A DNA stretch of 64,000 bases from Rhodospirillaceae bacterium (GCA_002722885.1 PBNE01000002.1:1-64000); one strand, 5' to 3'. Numbered from the stretch's first letter, positions 17,981 to 27,155 are shown. Notes: generated from the sequence alone by a model not told the origin. Numbers and translations are program-made.

Positions 17981-20146
17981 ATGATCGAGGTCGTGCTGAT
18001 CGGGGGCGGGCATGCTCATGTCGAGGTACTGCGCAGTGCGGCCATGAAGCCGATCGAGGGCGTGAGGCTCACCGTAGTGGCGCGCGATACGGTCACGCCC
18101 TATTCCGGCATGCTTCCGGGCTACATTGCCGGCATCTACAGCTATGCCGAAGCGCATATCGATCTGCGTCCACTTTGCGCCCGCGCCGGAGCACGACTGA
18201 TTCACGCTTCGGCAGCGGGTCTGGATGCCGACAGGTACCGTGTTCTATTCAATGATCGGCCTCCCATGTCGTTCGACCACGCCAGCATCGACACCGGGTC
18301 GACGCCCGTCGTGGCCGGGATCGAGGGTGCAGATGCGTTCAGCATCGGCGTCAAGCCGGTCGATCTGTTTCTCGATCATTGGGAACGGATCGAAGCAGAC
18401 CAGGCGGCACGCTCGACACCCTATTCTCTTGCTGTGATCGGCGGTGGTGCGGGTGGCGTGGAGGTTTGCCTGGGGCTCTTCCACCGATTGACGGATGCAC
18501 GACGCAAGCAGGGCAACGACAACGGCGCGGTCACAGCGACCTTGATCAGTGACAGTGAGGCTCTGCTGCCGCGTCACAACAACGGTGTGAGGCAGCGTAT
18601 GGACCGCGCGCTGAGCCATGCCGGCGTCACGGTCCTGAAGAACCACAGGGCAGCAAAGATCAGCAGAACGCATGTCACCTGCGACAATGGCGCCGAGATC
18701 GCGGCCGACCTTGCCGTGACGGTGACCGGTGCCGCCGCAGCGACCTGGCTGAAGGGCACTGGATTGGCACTCGATGCGGACGGGTTCATCGCAGTCGATG
18801 CCTGCCTGCGTTCGACTTCCCATCCCGCCGTCATGGCGGCCGGTGACATCGCGGCATTCCAGCCCGAACCCCTGATCAAGAACGGTGTCTATGCGGTGCG
18901 GCAAGGGCCGAAGCTGGCCACCAACATCCGGCGCCTGGCCGACGGTCTGGAACCGGAGGCGTTTCGGCCCCAGGGCCGCACCATGGCGCTGATCTCGACC
19001 GGCGAACGCCATGCCATCGGGTCCTGGGGGCCGCTGGCCTTTCAAGGCGACTGGGTGTGGCGCTGGAAGGATCGGATCGACCGGACCTGGATGGCGAAGT
19101 ATCAGGCACTGCCCGCCATGAAGGCCGACGACACGCCGATGCGCTGTGGCGGTTGCGGCGCCAAGGTGCCGTCGGCCGTGCTGGGCCGCGCGCTCAAGCG
19201 GCTCGACATCGGCTCCCGCGCGGAGGTCCTGATCGGCCTCGATGCGCCCGACGATGCCGCCGCGATCCAACCGGCGCCGGGAGAAGCCGTGGTCCAGACC
19301 GTCGATCAGTTTCCGACCTTCGTGGATGACCCCTATGCCTTCGGCCGCATTGCCGCCGTCCATGCTCTGTCCGACCTCCATGCCATGGCCGTCAGACCGG
19401 TGGCGGCGCTGGCGCTGGCAGGGCTTCTGCCCGGCAGCGCGACGATGATGGAAGACGATCTGGTCCAGATGCTAAGCGGCGCACTCTCGATCCTCAACGC
19501 GGAAGGCTGCGCGCTGGTCGGCGGCCATACCAGCGAGACGGAACGGGCCTCCCTGGGGTTCGCCGTGACAGGCTTCTCCAGGCCGGATGCGCTGGTCCAC
19601 AAGGCCGGACTTCGGCCCGGAGACGCCCTGATCCTGACCAAGCCGCTGGGCACCGGAACCCTGTTTGCCGCCGAGATGTGCGGCGCAGCCCCGAGTGTCT
19701 GGATCGAGATGGCACTGGCCGGCATGCAGCGGTCCAATGGTCCGGCAGCGCGTGTTCTGGTTGATCACGACGTCTCAGCCATGACCGATGTCACCGGGTT
19801 CGGTCTGGCCGGGCATCTGCTGGAGATGCTGCAGGCCTCAGGCGTTGGTGCACGACTACAGAGCGGAACTCTGCCGATTTACCCCGGCGCCACGGATCTG
19901 CTGGCACAGGGCATCGCAAGCACCTTGCATCCTGGCAATGTGGCTGCTCTGGAGGGGATGATCGATGCGCAACACCACAATCCCCTGCTCTTTGATCCCC
20001 AGACCGCTGGCGGCCTGCTGGCAGGCGTAGCGCGGGATCAGAGCACGGCTTGTCTGGAAGCGTTGCAGAACGGCGGAGACCCGGCAGCCCGCATCATCGG
20101 TGAAGTCACTGAGGCCGCCGAACCCGCCATCGAGATCGTCGACTAA
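17981..20146 (+). CDS. selD: Selenide, water dikinase SelD fused to an N-terminal FAD/NAD(P) oxidoreductase
   Basis: A 721-residue fusion. Residues 1 to about 380 form a pyridine nucleotide-disulphide oxidoreductase-like domain with two dinucleotide motifs (VVLIGGGHAHVEVL at the start, AVIGGGAGGVEV near 150) and an AAGDIA motif near 285. From about 385 to the end it is SelD, which makes selenophosphate from selenide and ATP; the SelD part opens with C389 and C392 in RCGGCGAKV and has GLDAPDDAA, HALSDLHAM, GGHTSETE and TDVTGFGLAGH. The SelD active position is Cys, not selenocysteine. Such fusions are known; the first domain may supply reduced selenium. The ATG at 17981 lies 24 bases after the tRNA-Sec; an earlier in-frame ATG at 17921 falls inside the tRNA and is rejected. 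Confidence 0.93.
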   Translation: MIEVVLIGGGHAHVEVLRSAAMKPIEGVRLTVVARDTVTPYSGMLPGYIAGIYSYAEAHIDLRPLCARAGARLIHASAAGLDADRYRVLFNDRPPMSFDHASIDTGSTPVVAGIEGADAFSIGVKPVDLFLDHWERIEADQAARSTPYSLAVIGGGAGGVEVCLGLFHRLTDARRKQGNDNGAVTATLISDSEALLPRHNNGVRQRMDRALSHAGVTVLKNHRAAKISRTHVTCDNGAEIAADLAVTVTGAAAATWLKGTGLALDADGFIAVDACLRSTSHPAVMAAGDIAAFQPEPLIKNGVYAVRQGPKLATNIRRLADGLEPEAFRPQGRTMALISTGERHAIGSWGPLAFQGDWVWRWKDRIDRTWMAKYQALPAMKADDTPMRCGGCGAKVPSAVLGRALKRLDIGSRAEVLIGLDAPDDAAAIQPAPGEAVVQTVDQFPTFVDDPYAFGRIAAVHALSDLHAMAVRPVAALALAGLLPGSATMMEDDLVQMLSGALSILNAEGCALVGGHTSETERASLGFAVTGFSRPDALVHKAGLRPGDALILTKPLGTGTLFAAEMCGAAPSVWIEMALAGMQRSNGPAARVLVDHDVSAMTDVTGFGLAGHLLEMLQASGVGARLQSGTLPIYPGATDLLAQGIASTLHPGNVAALEGMIDAQHHNPLLFDPQTAGGLLAGVARDQSTACLEALQNGGDPAARIIGEVTEAAEPAIEIVD

Positions 20147-20170
20147 GGCGACTTCTCTTTCACGGCCTCT

Positions 20171-21400
20171 CTAACTTGCCGACATCCCCGGCGCCGGGGT
20201 GTCACCCAGAGTGTCCAACAGCATGATATCACCGACATCGAAGATGGCGGGGACGTCTGAGGTCACACAGACATCACGCAGCGTTCTAATCAACATGGCG
20301 GCCTGGGTTTCGAACCAGAACCACCCCAGCACGGCGTCTGACGAGCCCGAGCCAGGCTGTGCGGTTGCCGCCTCGAAGTAGTAGGCCTTGATGTCTTCGG
20401 CAGCCAGACGCAGTGCATCGGCTGTCGCGACACCTTTGAGCGGACTCTGCGTCATCATGTCCGCAGCGAAAGCAGCCAGGAACCGGGCGGCATCCTCTGT
20501 CTTCAGGCCCGATGCGCCAACGGTCGTGCGCCCGCGCAGACCGAGGCTGACCTCATACCAGGGCGCCAGCTCCTGGATTTCGGCGAGGACCGAGTCGAGC
20601 TGCTCGCCCTCGCTTGCAGCCTTCGGTTTGGGGAAGTTCACCGGACAGACCCAGCCCTCACCATCGTCCACCACGGGATCGGCGGGAGCGTCGTCGGGAA
20701 AGTCCTCCAGAATCGGGCCTGACGGGCGATCCAGCAGAGCCAGCGCGGTCTTCAGGATAAGAGTCTGGAAGGCAGCATCGTTGGGCACACCGAAAGGCCG
20801 GCCCAGTGGGAACGGCACCCACAGGGCGCGCGGAGGCGCGACATCTTCTGACTGCCGGCGCACCAGCGCGATCAGGGTGGTTGCCAGGCCTTCGTCTTCC
20901 AGAAACTTCGCCAGTCCGCTCACGGCGCACGTGCAAAGGGGTCAGACGGGTGCAAGAACCACCGTGTTCACACCATCGGCCTTCATGATGCCGGCAAGCT
21001 GGCGGGCCTGAGCCTCCATCTTGTTGGGGTCGGTTGCGCCCATGAAGGAATAGTGGAAATCGCCGACACTGCCGATCACGCCGTCTTCGGCCAGCTCCTG
21101 AAGCCGTTCCAGCGGGAAGACGATGTTGACGTCGTGGTGAAAGCCGGTGCGGTCATGGGACGTGGAGATGTGATCCATCACAACATCCTTCGCCCGTTCC
21201 GCCGGAATCGCACGATAGTCGTTGGAGCCGGCGGAAAACGGCCGGTCGCCCGGCAGCTTGAGACCAGCCGACGAAATCAGCGCGACGCGCCGTTCGGCGG
21301 CCGGGGGTGGCGTGACCCAGGCAGAGCCGGGCACATCCGGCGTCTCCCAATCACGCAGGAACGAGGCCAGGCCCTCATCCATGTCTTCCAGACGAGCCAT
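20171..21400 (-). CDS. Selenoprotein of the GrdB/PrdB reductase superfamily, with in-frame UGA (Sec) at codon 153
   Basis: Read through a TGA at 20942-20944 this is one 409-residue protein. Residues 1-152 end in ADGVNTVVLAPV, codon 153 is UGA, and translation goes on in the same frame as PLCTCAVSGLAKFLEDEG. The U-P-x-C pattern, the preceding alternating hydrophobic strand and the following helix match the active site of selenoprotein B of glycine/sarcosine/betaine and D-proline reductases (GrdB, PrdB). The second half has PRALWVPFPLGRPFGVPNDA, typical of the GrdB-like family in aerobic bacteria. A hairpin follows the UGA. The gene converges on selA-selB-tRNA-Sec-selD, and GGAGAG lies eight bases before the ATG. 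Its real substrate is unknown; no GrdA, GrdC or proprotein partner is seen here. Confidence 0.9.
20906..20938 (-). promoter_or_regulatory. Candidate bacterial SECIS hairpin downstream of the UGA
   Basis: Three bases after the UGA the mRNA has CUUUGC, pairing over six positions (one U-G) with GCGAAG 21 bases later. A smaller inner stem can form (CCG-UGAG-CGG). Position and size fit a bacterial SECIS, which SelB binds to recode UGA. The apical sequence differs from the E. coli fdhF element, as is normal between species, so SelB binding is inference. Confidence 0.6.
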
Positions 21401-21460
21401 GAGAACGTCTCTCCAGTTTGTTCGCCGCCACTGTGATCCACCAGGCGCCGCCAGGTCAAA

Positions 21461-22903
21461 TCACAGGGAGTCCACCGTCTCCAGCGCCATCGGCGCCATC
21501 TGGTCGGTGGTGCGGCCGTTCCAGTCCCGTTCGGGCACCTTGCCCATCATGCGCCTCTGGCCTTTTTCGAGGCGCTCCAGGGCAGCCGGCAGGTCGATGG
21601 TGGTCAGCGCGCCATCGGCCACGACGCGGTGGCCGTCTACATAGACATCGCGCACAGCACGTTCGGCAGCGACGACCATGAGGCTGCGCAGCGGCTCGCG
21701 CACCGGCATCATGGCCGGATGCTTGAGGTCAACGCTGACAAAATCGGCGCGAGACCCGGTAGCCAGACGGCCGAGATCATCACGGCGCAGCGCCTTCGCA
21801 CCGGCGATGGTCGCGGCATGGAACACGGCGCTGTAGCTCAGATCGGCCACGCTTTCGCCGATCACACGGGCGGCGATCGCAGCCGTGCGCATCTCATCGA
21901 GCATGTTGTGGGGATAGGTGTCAGTGCCCAGGCCGACGTTGATGCCGTGGCGGATGTAGCCGCCCAGCGTACGCAGGGTAATCCCGCGCCGTGAGAACAC
22001 CGTGGGGCAGTGCGCCACGGTCGCGCCGGAATCACGCATGCGGTCGAGGTCCTTACGGCTGGTCCAGTGCAGCCAGGGATGATGATCGAGGAAGATGCAA
22101 TGGGCGATGATGCTGCGGTCGGTCAGCACGCCCATGTCGTCCATCCACTCGATGGGTGTTTTGCCGTGGCGACGCTGCATTTCGTAGAACTCGGTGGCCG
22201 ACTGCGCAGCGTGGATCGTCCAGGGAAGGTTGCGCTCTTCGGCCCAGGCGTGACTGTCGCGCAACAGCTCTTCGGAGCAGGTATCGACCTGGCTGGGCGA
22301 GACCATGCCGGAAAGACGGCCCGAGGGATGCTGGCGTGCCAGTTCGATCACACGTTGTGCGGTTTCGAATCGCTCGCGGCCGGCCTTGGTATCCCAGTCG
22401 TACTTCAACTCGTGGCCGTCGTCGGTGTACCAGCGCGCGTCACGGAAGAAGGGTGCGGCCACGGCACGGATGCCGCTGTCGGCCATGGTATCGAGCCAAC
22501 CGTCGAAGGGCCCGGAGAGATCGACCACGGTGGTGACGCCCGAGAGCAGCAACTCGCCCAGCGAGACGTTCAGGCAGGCGCGATGGCCCTCCTCATCGAC
22601 GGGATCGAAGACGGGCAGGTGTTCATAGAGCGAGCTGTGCCAGAAACCTGGTGAATGGGTCTCGTCGGTGATTCCCTTGCGCATCGCCTCGCTCTGGGCG
22701 TGGGTATGAACGTTGATCAGACCGGGCATGACCAAACGGTCACGGCCATCAACCTCGTGATCTGCCAGGCCCCGATAGCCCTTGCCGACGAAGGTTACTG
22801 CTCCGCCTGAGAACGCAAGGTCGGCATCGCGCAGATAAACGTGGCTGGTTCCATCCCAACCGACGAGCCAGGCGATGTTGCGGATGACGGTGGTCTCGGT
22901 CAT
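21461..22903 (-). CDS. Amidohydrolase of the cytosine/triazine deaminase type
   Basis: A 480-residue amidohydrolase with NVHTHAQSEAMRKG as the HxH metal motif, TIHAAQS, HCIFLDHH, HCPTVFSRRG and the catalytic Asp in GLGTDTYPHN. It is distantly similar to the amidohydrolase at 7755-9257 and belongs to the same branch, which hydrolyses C-N bonds of heterocycles. The start has GGGGAG seven bases upstream. It lies 60 bases ahead of the selenoprotein gene on the same strand, so co-transcription is likely, and is divergent from the DUF917 gene with about 90 bases between. Confidence 0.78.
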   Translation of the reverse strand: MTETTVIRNIAWLVGWDGTSHVYLRDADLAFSGGAVTFVGKGYRGLADHEVDGRDRLVMPGLINVHTHAQSEAMRKGITDETHSPGFWHSSLYEHLPVFDPVDEEGHRACLNVSLGELLLSGVTTVVDLSGPFDGWLDTMADSGIRAVAAPFFRDARWYTDDGHELKYDWDTKAGRERFETAQRVIELARQHPSGRLSGMVSPSQVDTCSEELLRDSHAWAEERNLPWTIHAAQSATEFYEMQRRHGKTPIEWMDDMGVLTDRSIIAHCIFLDHHPWLHWTSRKDLDRMRDSGATVAHCPTVFSRRGITLRTLGGYIRHGINVGLGTDTYPHNMLDEMRTAAIAARVIGESVADLSYSAVFHAATIAGAKALRRDDLGRLATGSRADFVSVDLKHPAMMPVREPLRSLMVVAAERAVRDVYVDGHRVVADGALTTIDLPAALERLEKGQRRMMGKVPERDWNGRTTDQMAPMALETVDSL

Positions 22904-22992
22904 GGCATGTCTCCCCTGACGGCATCATAGACCCGGGCCGGCACAGCGAAAGCGTTGTTCTTGACAGCGGACAGCCGCTATCGTCACGCCCA

Positions 22993-24069
22993 ATGCGAAC
23001 CCTGACAGAAGATGAGATCGAACCGCTGGCCACCGGCGCCTGGATTCTGGGAGCGGGAGGCGGCGGCAGCCCCTATGACGGTTTTCTGAACCTGCGCGAG
23101 CTCTATCGGCAGGGCACGACGGTCGAGCTGATGCAGCCCGACGAACTCGCCGACGACGACCTCGTCGCCGTGGTCTCGACCATGGGCGCGCCGCTGGTCG
23201 GTCAGGAGCGGTTGGCCGACCCGGAGCTTTCCGTGAAGCCGGTGCTGGCCCTGCAGGACTATCTCGGCGAGGCGTTTCGGGCCGTGATGCCGGTCGAGAT
23301 CGGCGGCGGCAACGGACTGGAGCCGTTTCTGGTGGCCGCCGGCATGGGAATTCCCGTGGTCGATGCCGATGCCATGGGCCGGGCCTTTCCCGAAGCGCAG
23401 ATGACCAGCTTCTCGATCCATGAGCTGCCGATGTTCCCGCTGGCTCTGGGTGACATCCGGGACAACGCCGTGATCGTGACCCGTGCGGCAAGCTGGACCT
23501 GGATGGAGCGGTTGTCGCGTGCGGTCTGCACGGCGCTGGGGTCGACCGCCCCAACTGCCAAGGCGCCGCGCACCGGTCGCGAAGTGAAGGACTGTGCCAT
23601 CCTGCATTCGGTCACTAAGGCCATCCGTATCGGCCGGACCGTCCATGAGGCCCGTGTCCGGCACGACGATCCTGTCGGGGCCCTGCTCGACGCCGAAGAC
23701 GGGCGACTGCTGTTCCAGGGAAAGATCACCGACATCAACCGGCGCACGACCGGCGGCTTTCTGCGCGGTGACGCGGTGCTCGACGGTATCGGCCCCGATG
23801 CGGAGAGCCGTTTTGAGATCGCCTTCCAGAACGAGTACCTGATGGGCTGGCGTGACGGCGAGGCCACCGTGATGGTGCCCGATATCATCTGCCTGATGGA
23901 TTCGGAATCGGGCGAAGCCGTCGGCACCGAGACCCTGCGATACGGCCAGCGGATCAGCGTCACGGCCCTGCCCGCACCCGACATCCTGTCGAGCCAGAAG
24001 GGCCTTGAGATCGTCGGCCCGCGCGCCTTCGGCTACGACACAGACTACCGCAGTGCCTTCGATGACTGA
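22993..24069 (+). CDS. DUF917 family protein (hydantoinase-associated)
   Basis: The 358-residue protein carries the DUF917 features: an N-terminal GAWILGAGGGGSPYDG loop, VSTMGAP, EIGGGNGLEP and a C-terminal VMVPDIICLMDSESGE. The family is often encoded beside hydantoinase-like enzymes; as I recall, Pfam now labels it as S-methyl-thiohydantoin desulfurase-like, which would fit processing of ring compounds, but I cannot verify this here. No signal peptide or membrane segment is seen. It overlaps the following acetyltransferase gene by eight bases and faces a divergent amidohydrolase. Confidence 0.75.
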   Translation: MRTLTEDEIEPLATGAWILGAGGGGSPYDGFLNLRELYRQGTTVELMQPDELADDDLVAVVSTMGAPLVGQERLADPELSVKPVLALQDYLGEAFRAVMPVEIGGGNGLEPFLVAAGMGIPVVDADAMGRAFPEAQMTSFSIHELPMFPLALGDIRDNAVIVTRAASWTWMERLSRAVCTALGSTAPTAKAPRTGREVKDCAILHSVTKAIRIGRTVHEARVRHDDPVGALLDAEDGRLLFQGKITDINRRTTGGFLRGDAVLDGIGPDAESRFEIAFQNEYLMGWRDGEATVMVPDIICLMDSESGEAVGTETLRYGQRISVTALPAPDILSSQKGLEIVGPRAFGYDTDYRSAFDD

Positions 24070-24544
24070 CGCTCAACCCGTTCTCGAGCTTCGACCCGTC
24101 ACGCTGGCGAACTACTACGAGGTCATGAAACTCGAGATGGCTCCCGGCCAGGAGCGATTCCTCGACAGCAACGCCTGGCCGCTGGCCGAAGCCGCCTATG
24201 TCACAGGCTTCACGCCGGAGGCTGTCTATCTCGACGGCACCCTGATCGGGCTGGTGTCCTGGGGGCCGTACTATCCCGGCTACGCTTATGACGAACCGCC
24301 CGAGACAGGCAGCCTGATCATCGATCACGTGATGATTGATCAGCCGCACCAGGGCATGGGTCTGGGCCGCCGCCTAGTGACCAGGCTGATCGACAAGTTG
24401 GCCACAAGGCCCGACTGCCGACGTATCGTGCTGATGCTGGACCCGCAGAACCACATCGCTGACCGGCTTTACACCTCGCTCGGTTTCACCCAGTTCGGTG
24501 TGACCCACGAGGACGACCGACTGATGGCGCTGGACGTGGCCTGA
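24062..24544 (+). CDS. GNAT-family N-acetyltransferase
   Basis: The 160-residue protein has the GNAT fold order: strands around VYLDGTLIGLVSW, then DHVMIDQPHQGMGLGRRLVTRLID with the acetyl-CoA pyrophosphate-binding loop (Q-G-M-G-L-G), and the C-terminal LYTSLGFTQFG. The acyl acceptor is unknown. The ATG lies inside the end of the DUF917 gene, so it is coupled to it. A strong hairpin follows the stop codon. Confidence 0.82.
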   Translation: MTDAQPVLELRPVTLANYYEVMKLEMAPGQERFLDSNAWPLAEAAYVTGFTPEAVYLDGTLIGLVSWGPYYPGYAYDEPPETGSLIIDHVMIDQPHQGMGLGRRLVTRLIDKLATRPDCRRIVLMLDPQNHIADRLYTSLGFTQFGVTHEDDRLMALDVA

Positions 24545-24552
24545 AACGCAAA

Positions 24553-24576
24553 GGGGGCGGCCCGAAGACCGCCCCC
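24553..24576. terminator. Bidirectional hairpin terminator
   Basis: GGGGGCGG and CCGCCCCC form a perfect eight-base-pair stem around an eight-base loop, nine bases after the acetyltransferase stop and before the end of the convergent ABC ATPase gene. There is no long T run, so on the plus strand it may depend on other factors. Confidence 0.65.
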
Positions 24577-24599
24577 GTTAGTGATTGGCCGTCCCGCCG

Positions 24600-26252
24600 T
24601 CAGTCGACGTGCTTTTCGGCGTCGATCTCGAAGAGGTCGCCGCGTTCGCGGAGGACTTCGTCAAGCCAGTCGGTGCGCATTTCCGGCGTCGAGGCGATCA
24701 GCTTCTTGGTGTAGGCCTCGCTCTGGGTCGTGAAGATCTGCTCGGTCGTGCCCTGCTCCACCACATTGCCCTGGTACATCACCACCGTACGGTCGGCGAT
24801 GTTGCGCACAATGCCGAGGTCGTGGGTGATGAACATGTAGGCGAGGTTCTTTTCCTTCTGGAGCTGGTCGAGGAGCTTCAGGATGCCTGCCGCGACGACC
24901 TGATCGAGTGCTGAGGTGACCTCATCGCAGATAATCATTTCGGGATCGGCCGCAAGAGCACGGGCAATGCAGACGCGCTGCTTCTCACCACCCGAGAGCT
25001 GGCCCGGGAACCGGTCGGCGAACTCCGGACCCATGTCGATCTCCTCAAGGAGCTTGAACATGGCGTCTTCGCGTTCCTTGCCAGTGATGCCGAAGTAGAA
25101 GGTGAGCGGACGTCCGATGATCTCGGAAACACGCTGGCGCGGGTTCATGGCCACATCAGGCATCTGGTAGATCATCTGGGCCTTGCGCAGATCGTCCTTG
25201 CTGCGCTGTTTCAGCGCTGCGGAGTACCGCTCGCCGTCAAACTCGACATGACCCTCACCGGGCGGCAGCAAGCCGGTGACAACGCGTGCCAGCGTGGATT
25301 TGCCCGAACCGGACTCACCCACCACCGCAACCGTCTCACCGCGGCCGATATCGACATCGATGTTCTTGAGAACATTGGTCTTGCCGTCATAGCTGGCGGT
25401 GACGTTCTTGATCGAAAGCACCGGGTTTTCCGGCATGCCGGTGAAGGCCTTGGTGTTGATTTCCTCGGTTCGGGCCGAGATCAGCTCCTTGGTGTAGGCC
25501 TCCTGGGGATCGTGGAGGATCTGATCGGTTTCGCCCTCCTCGATCAGATCGCCATAACGCAATACCATGATCCGATCGGCGATCTGGGCCACGACTGCGA
25601 GGTCATGGGTGATGTAGAGCGCAGCGGTGTTGTTGTCCGCGATGAGATCACGAACCGTGGCCAGCACCTCGATCTGGGTGGTCACGTCGAGTGCGGTGGT
25701 CGGCTCGTCGAGAACCAGCAGATCGGGACTGCAGGTCATGGCCATTGCGGACATGACGCGCTGCAACTGACCACCCGAAACCTGATGCGGGTAACGCCGC
25801 CCGATGTTGCCAGGATCGGGCAGATCGAGCTTGCCGTAGAGTTCCTCGGCACGTTGCGCCGCATCGCGCTCGTTCATCAGGTTGTGACGCACGGCCGCTT
25901 CGGTAACCTGATCGTTGAGCCGCTTGGACGGATTGAACGAAGCCGCCGCACTCTGGGCTATATAGGCCGCGTTCACGCCGCGCATCTGGCGATGATCTTC
26001 CTCGCTCTGCTGACGCAGATCGACACCATTGAAGATGATCTTGCCGCCGGTGATGGCGCAGCCCGGTCGGGCGTAGCACATCGACGCCAGGCCCAGTGTG
26101 GACTTGCCCGCACCGGATTCCCCGATCAGACCTAGAACCTGGCCTCGCCGCAGCTTCAGGTCGATGTCGTTGATGATGCGGAAGGGTTCACCATCCGGGC
26201 CCCGCGCCTCGATGCGAAGGGCCTGCATGTCCAGGAGAAGTGGTTCACTCAC
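24600..26252 (-). CDS. Dipeptide/oligopeptide-type ABC transporter ATPase, fused DppD-DppF
   Basis: The 550-residue protein holds two ATPase domains in one chain. The first has Walker A GESGAGKS, signature VSGGQLQR and LLVLDEPTTALD; the second has GESGSGKS, LSGGEKQR and IICDEVTSALD, where the Pro after Glu of Walker B is replaced by Val. Each half ends in the peptide-importer C-terminal region that can hold a 4Fe-4S cluster in relatives. It powers the two permeases encoded just upstream in the operon. The start is a GTG at 26252, five bases after the permease stop, with AGGGG ahead. No substrate-binding protein gene is found next to it. Confidence 0.9.
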   Translation of the reverse strand: MSEPLLLDMQALRIEARGPDGEPFRIINDIDLKLRRGQVLGLIGESGAGKSTLGLASMCYARPGCAITGGKIIFNGVDLRQQSEEDHRQMRGVNAAYIAQSAAASFNPSKRLNDQVTEAAVRHNLMNERDAAQRAEELYGKLDLPDPGNIGRRYPHQVSGGQLQRVMSAMAMTCSPDLLVLDEPTTALDVTTQIEVLATVRDLIADNNTAALYITHDLAVVAQIADRIMVLRYGDLIEEGETDQILHDPQEAYTKELISARTEEINTKAFTGMPENPVLSIKNVTASYDGKTNVLKNIDVDIGRGETVAVVGESGSGKSTLARVVTGLLPPGEGHVEFDGERYSAALKQRSKDDLRKAQMIYQMPDVAMNPRQRVSEIIGRPLTFYFGITGKEREDAMFKLLEEIDMGPEFADRFPGQLSGGEKQRVCIARALAADPEMIICDEVTSALDQVVAAGILKLLDQLQKEKNLAYMFITHDLGIVRNIADRTVVMYQGNVVEQGTTEQIFTTQSEAYTKKLIASTPEMRTDWLDEVLRERGDLFEIDAEKHVD

Positions 26253-26256
26253 GGTT

Positions 26257-27144
26257 CTACCCCTCGAATTCCGCCGCGGCGGAACGGTTGGCCCGCGCCA
26301 GCACATAATCGACCAGCAGGTTCACACCCACAGCCAGAACGGCGATCGCTGCCGCCGGATAAAGCGGAGCAGCACCACCGAAGTTAATGACCGATGCGTT
26401 CTCACGCACCATCCCGCCCCAGTCGGCCAGCGGCGGCTGAATGCCGAGGCCAAGGAAGCTGAGCGATGCGATGAAGAGGAAGGCAAATGCAAACCGCAGA
26501 CCGAACTCAGCAACCAGCGGCATGACCGTGTTGGGCAGGACCTCGCGGGTCATGATCCACCACAGGCCCTCGCCTCGCAGTCTGGCCGCCTCGACATACT
26601 CCATGACCGCGACATCCATTGCGATCGCACGCGACAGCCGGAAGACACGGGTGGAATCGAGAACCGCGATCACCGCAACAAGGATGTAGAGTTCGGTTCC
26701 CAGCACCGAAATAACGACCAGCGCCAGGATCAGGGTGGGAATGGCCATAAGCGCTTCGACGACACGCGACAGGAACATGTCGATAACACCGCCCACAACC
26801 GCAGCGGTGAAGCCCGCCACGATGCCCATGACAAACGACAGCATGGTTGCGATGAACGCGATGGTGATCGTGGTCCTCGCGCCGTAGATGATGCGCGTGA
26901 GCATGTCGCGACCGAGCTGATCGCCCCCCAGGAGGTTCTCGCTGTTGGGCTGCGCCCAGACATCCGTCACCAGCTGCGTTTCGCCGTAGGGAGCGAGCAG
27001 AGGTGCGAACAGGACAACAAAAAGATTGATAAGGATAATGGCCATACCGACGCGGGCAGCCATGGGCATTTCCGCGAAGAACTGCTTCACCACCGTCATC
27101 TTGGTGGGGCGGATATATTGGACGCCTTCAGACGTTGTTGCCAT
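26257..27144 (-). CDS. ABC transporter permease, DppC/OppC type
   Basis: A 295-residue inner-membrane permease with an N-terminal helix (AIILINLFVVLFAPLLAPYG), the DppC extracytoplasmic segment PNSENLLGGDQLGRDML and the cytoplasmic EAA loop region EAARLRGEGLWWIMTREVLPN that docks on the ATPase. It pairs with the DppB-like permease. The ATG at 27144 has GGAAGCGGAG just ahead and lies 11 bases after the upstream gene; a longer reading from 27228 lacks support. Confidence 0.9.
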   Translation of the reverse strand: MATTSEGVQYIRPTKMTVVKQFFAEMPMAARVGMAIILINLFVVLFAPLLAPYGETQLVTDVWAQPNSENLLGGDQLGRDMLTRIIYGARTTITIAFIATMLSFVMGIVAGFTAAVVGGVIDMFLSRVVEALMAIPTLILALVVISVLGTELYILVAVIAVLDSTRVFRLSRAIAMDVAVMEYVEAARLRGEGLWWIMTREVLPNTVMPLVAEFGLRFAFAFLFIASLSFLGLGIQPPLADWGGMVRENASVINFGGAAPLYPAAAIAVLAVGVNLLVDYVLARANRSAAAEFEG

Positions 27145-27155
27145 CTCCGCTTCCC

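Noticed and set aside
22961..22984. TTGACA box ahead of the DUF917 gene as a promoter
   Set aside because: The only -10-like sequence is too close (about 12 bases), so spacing is wrong.
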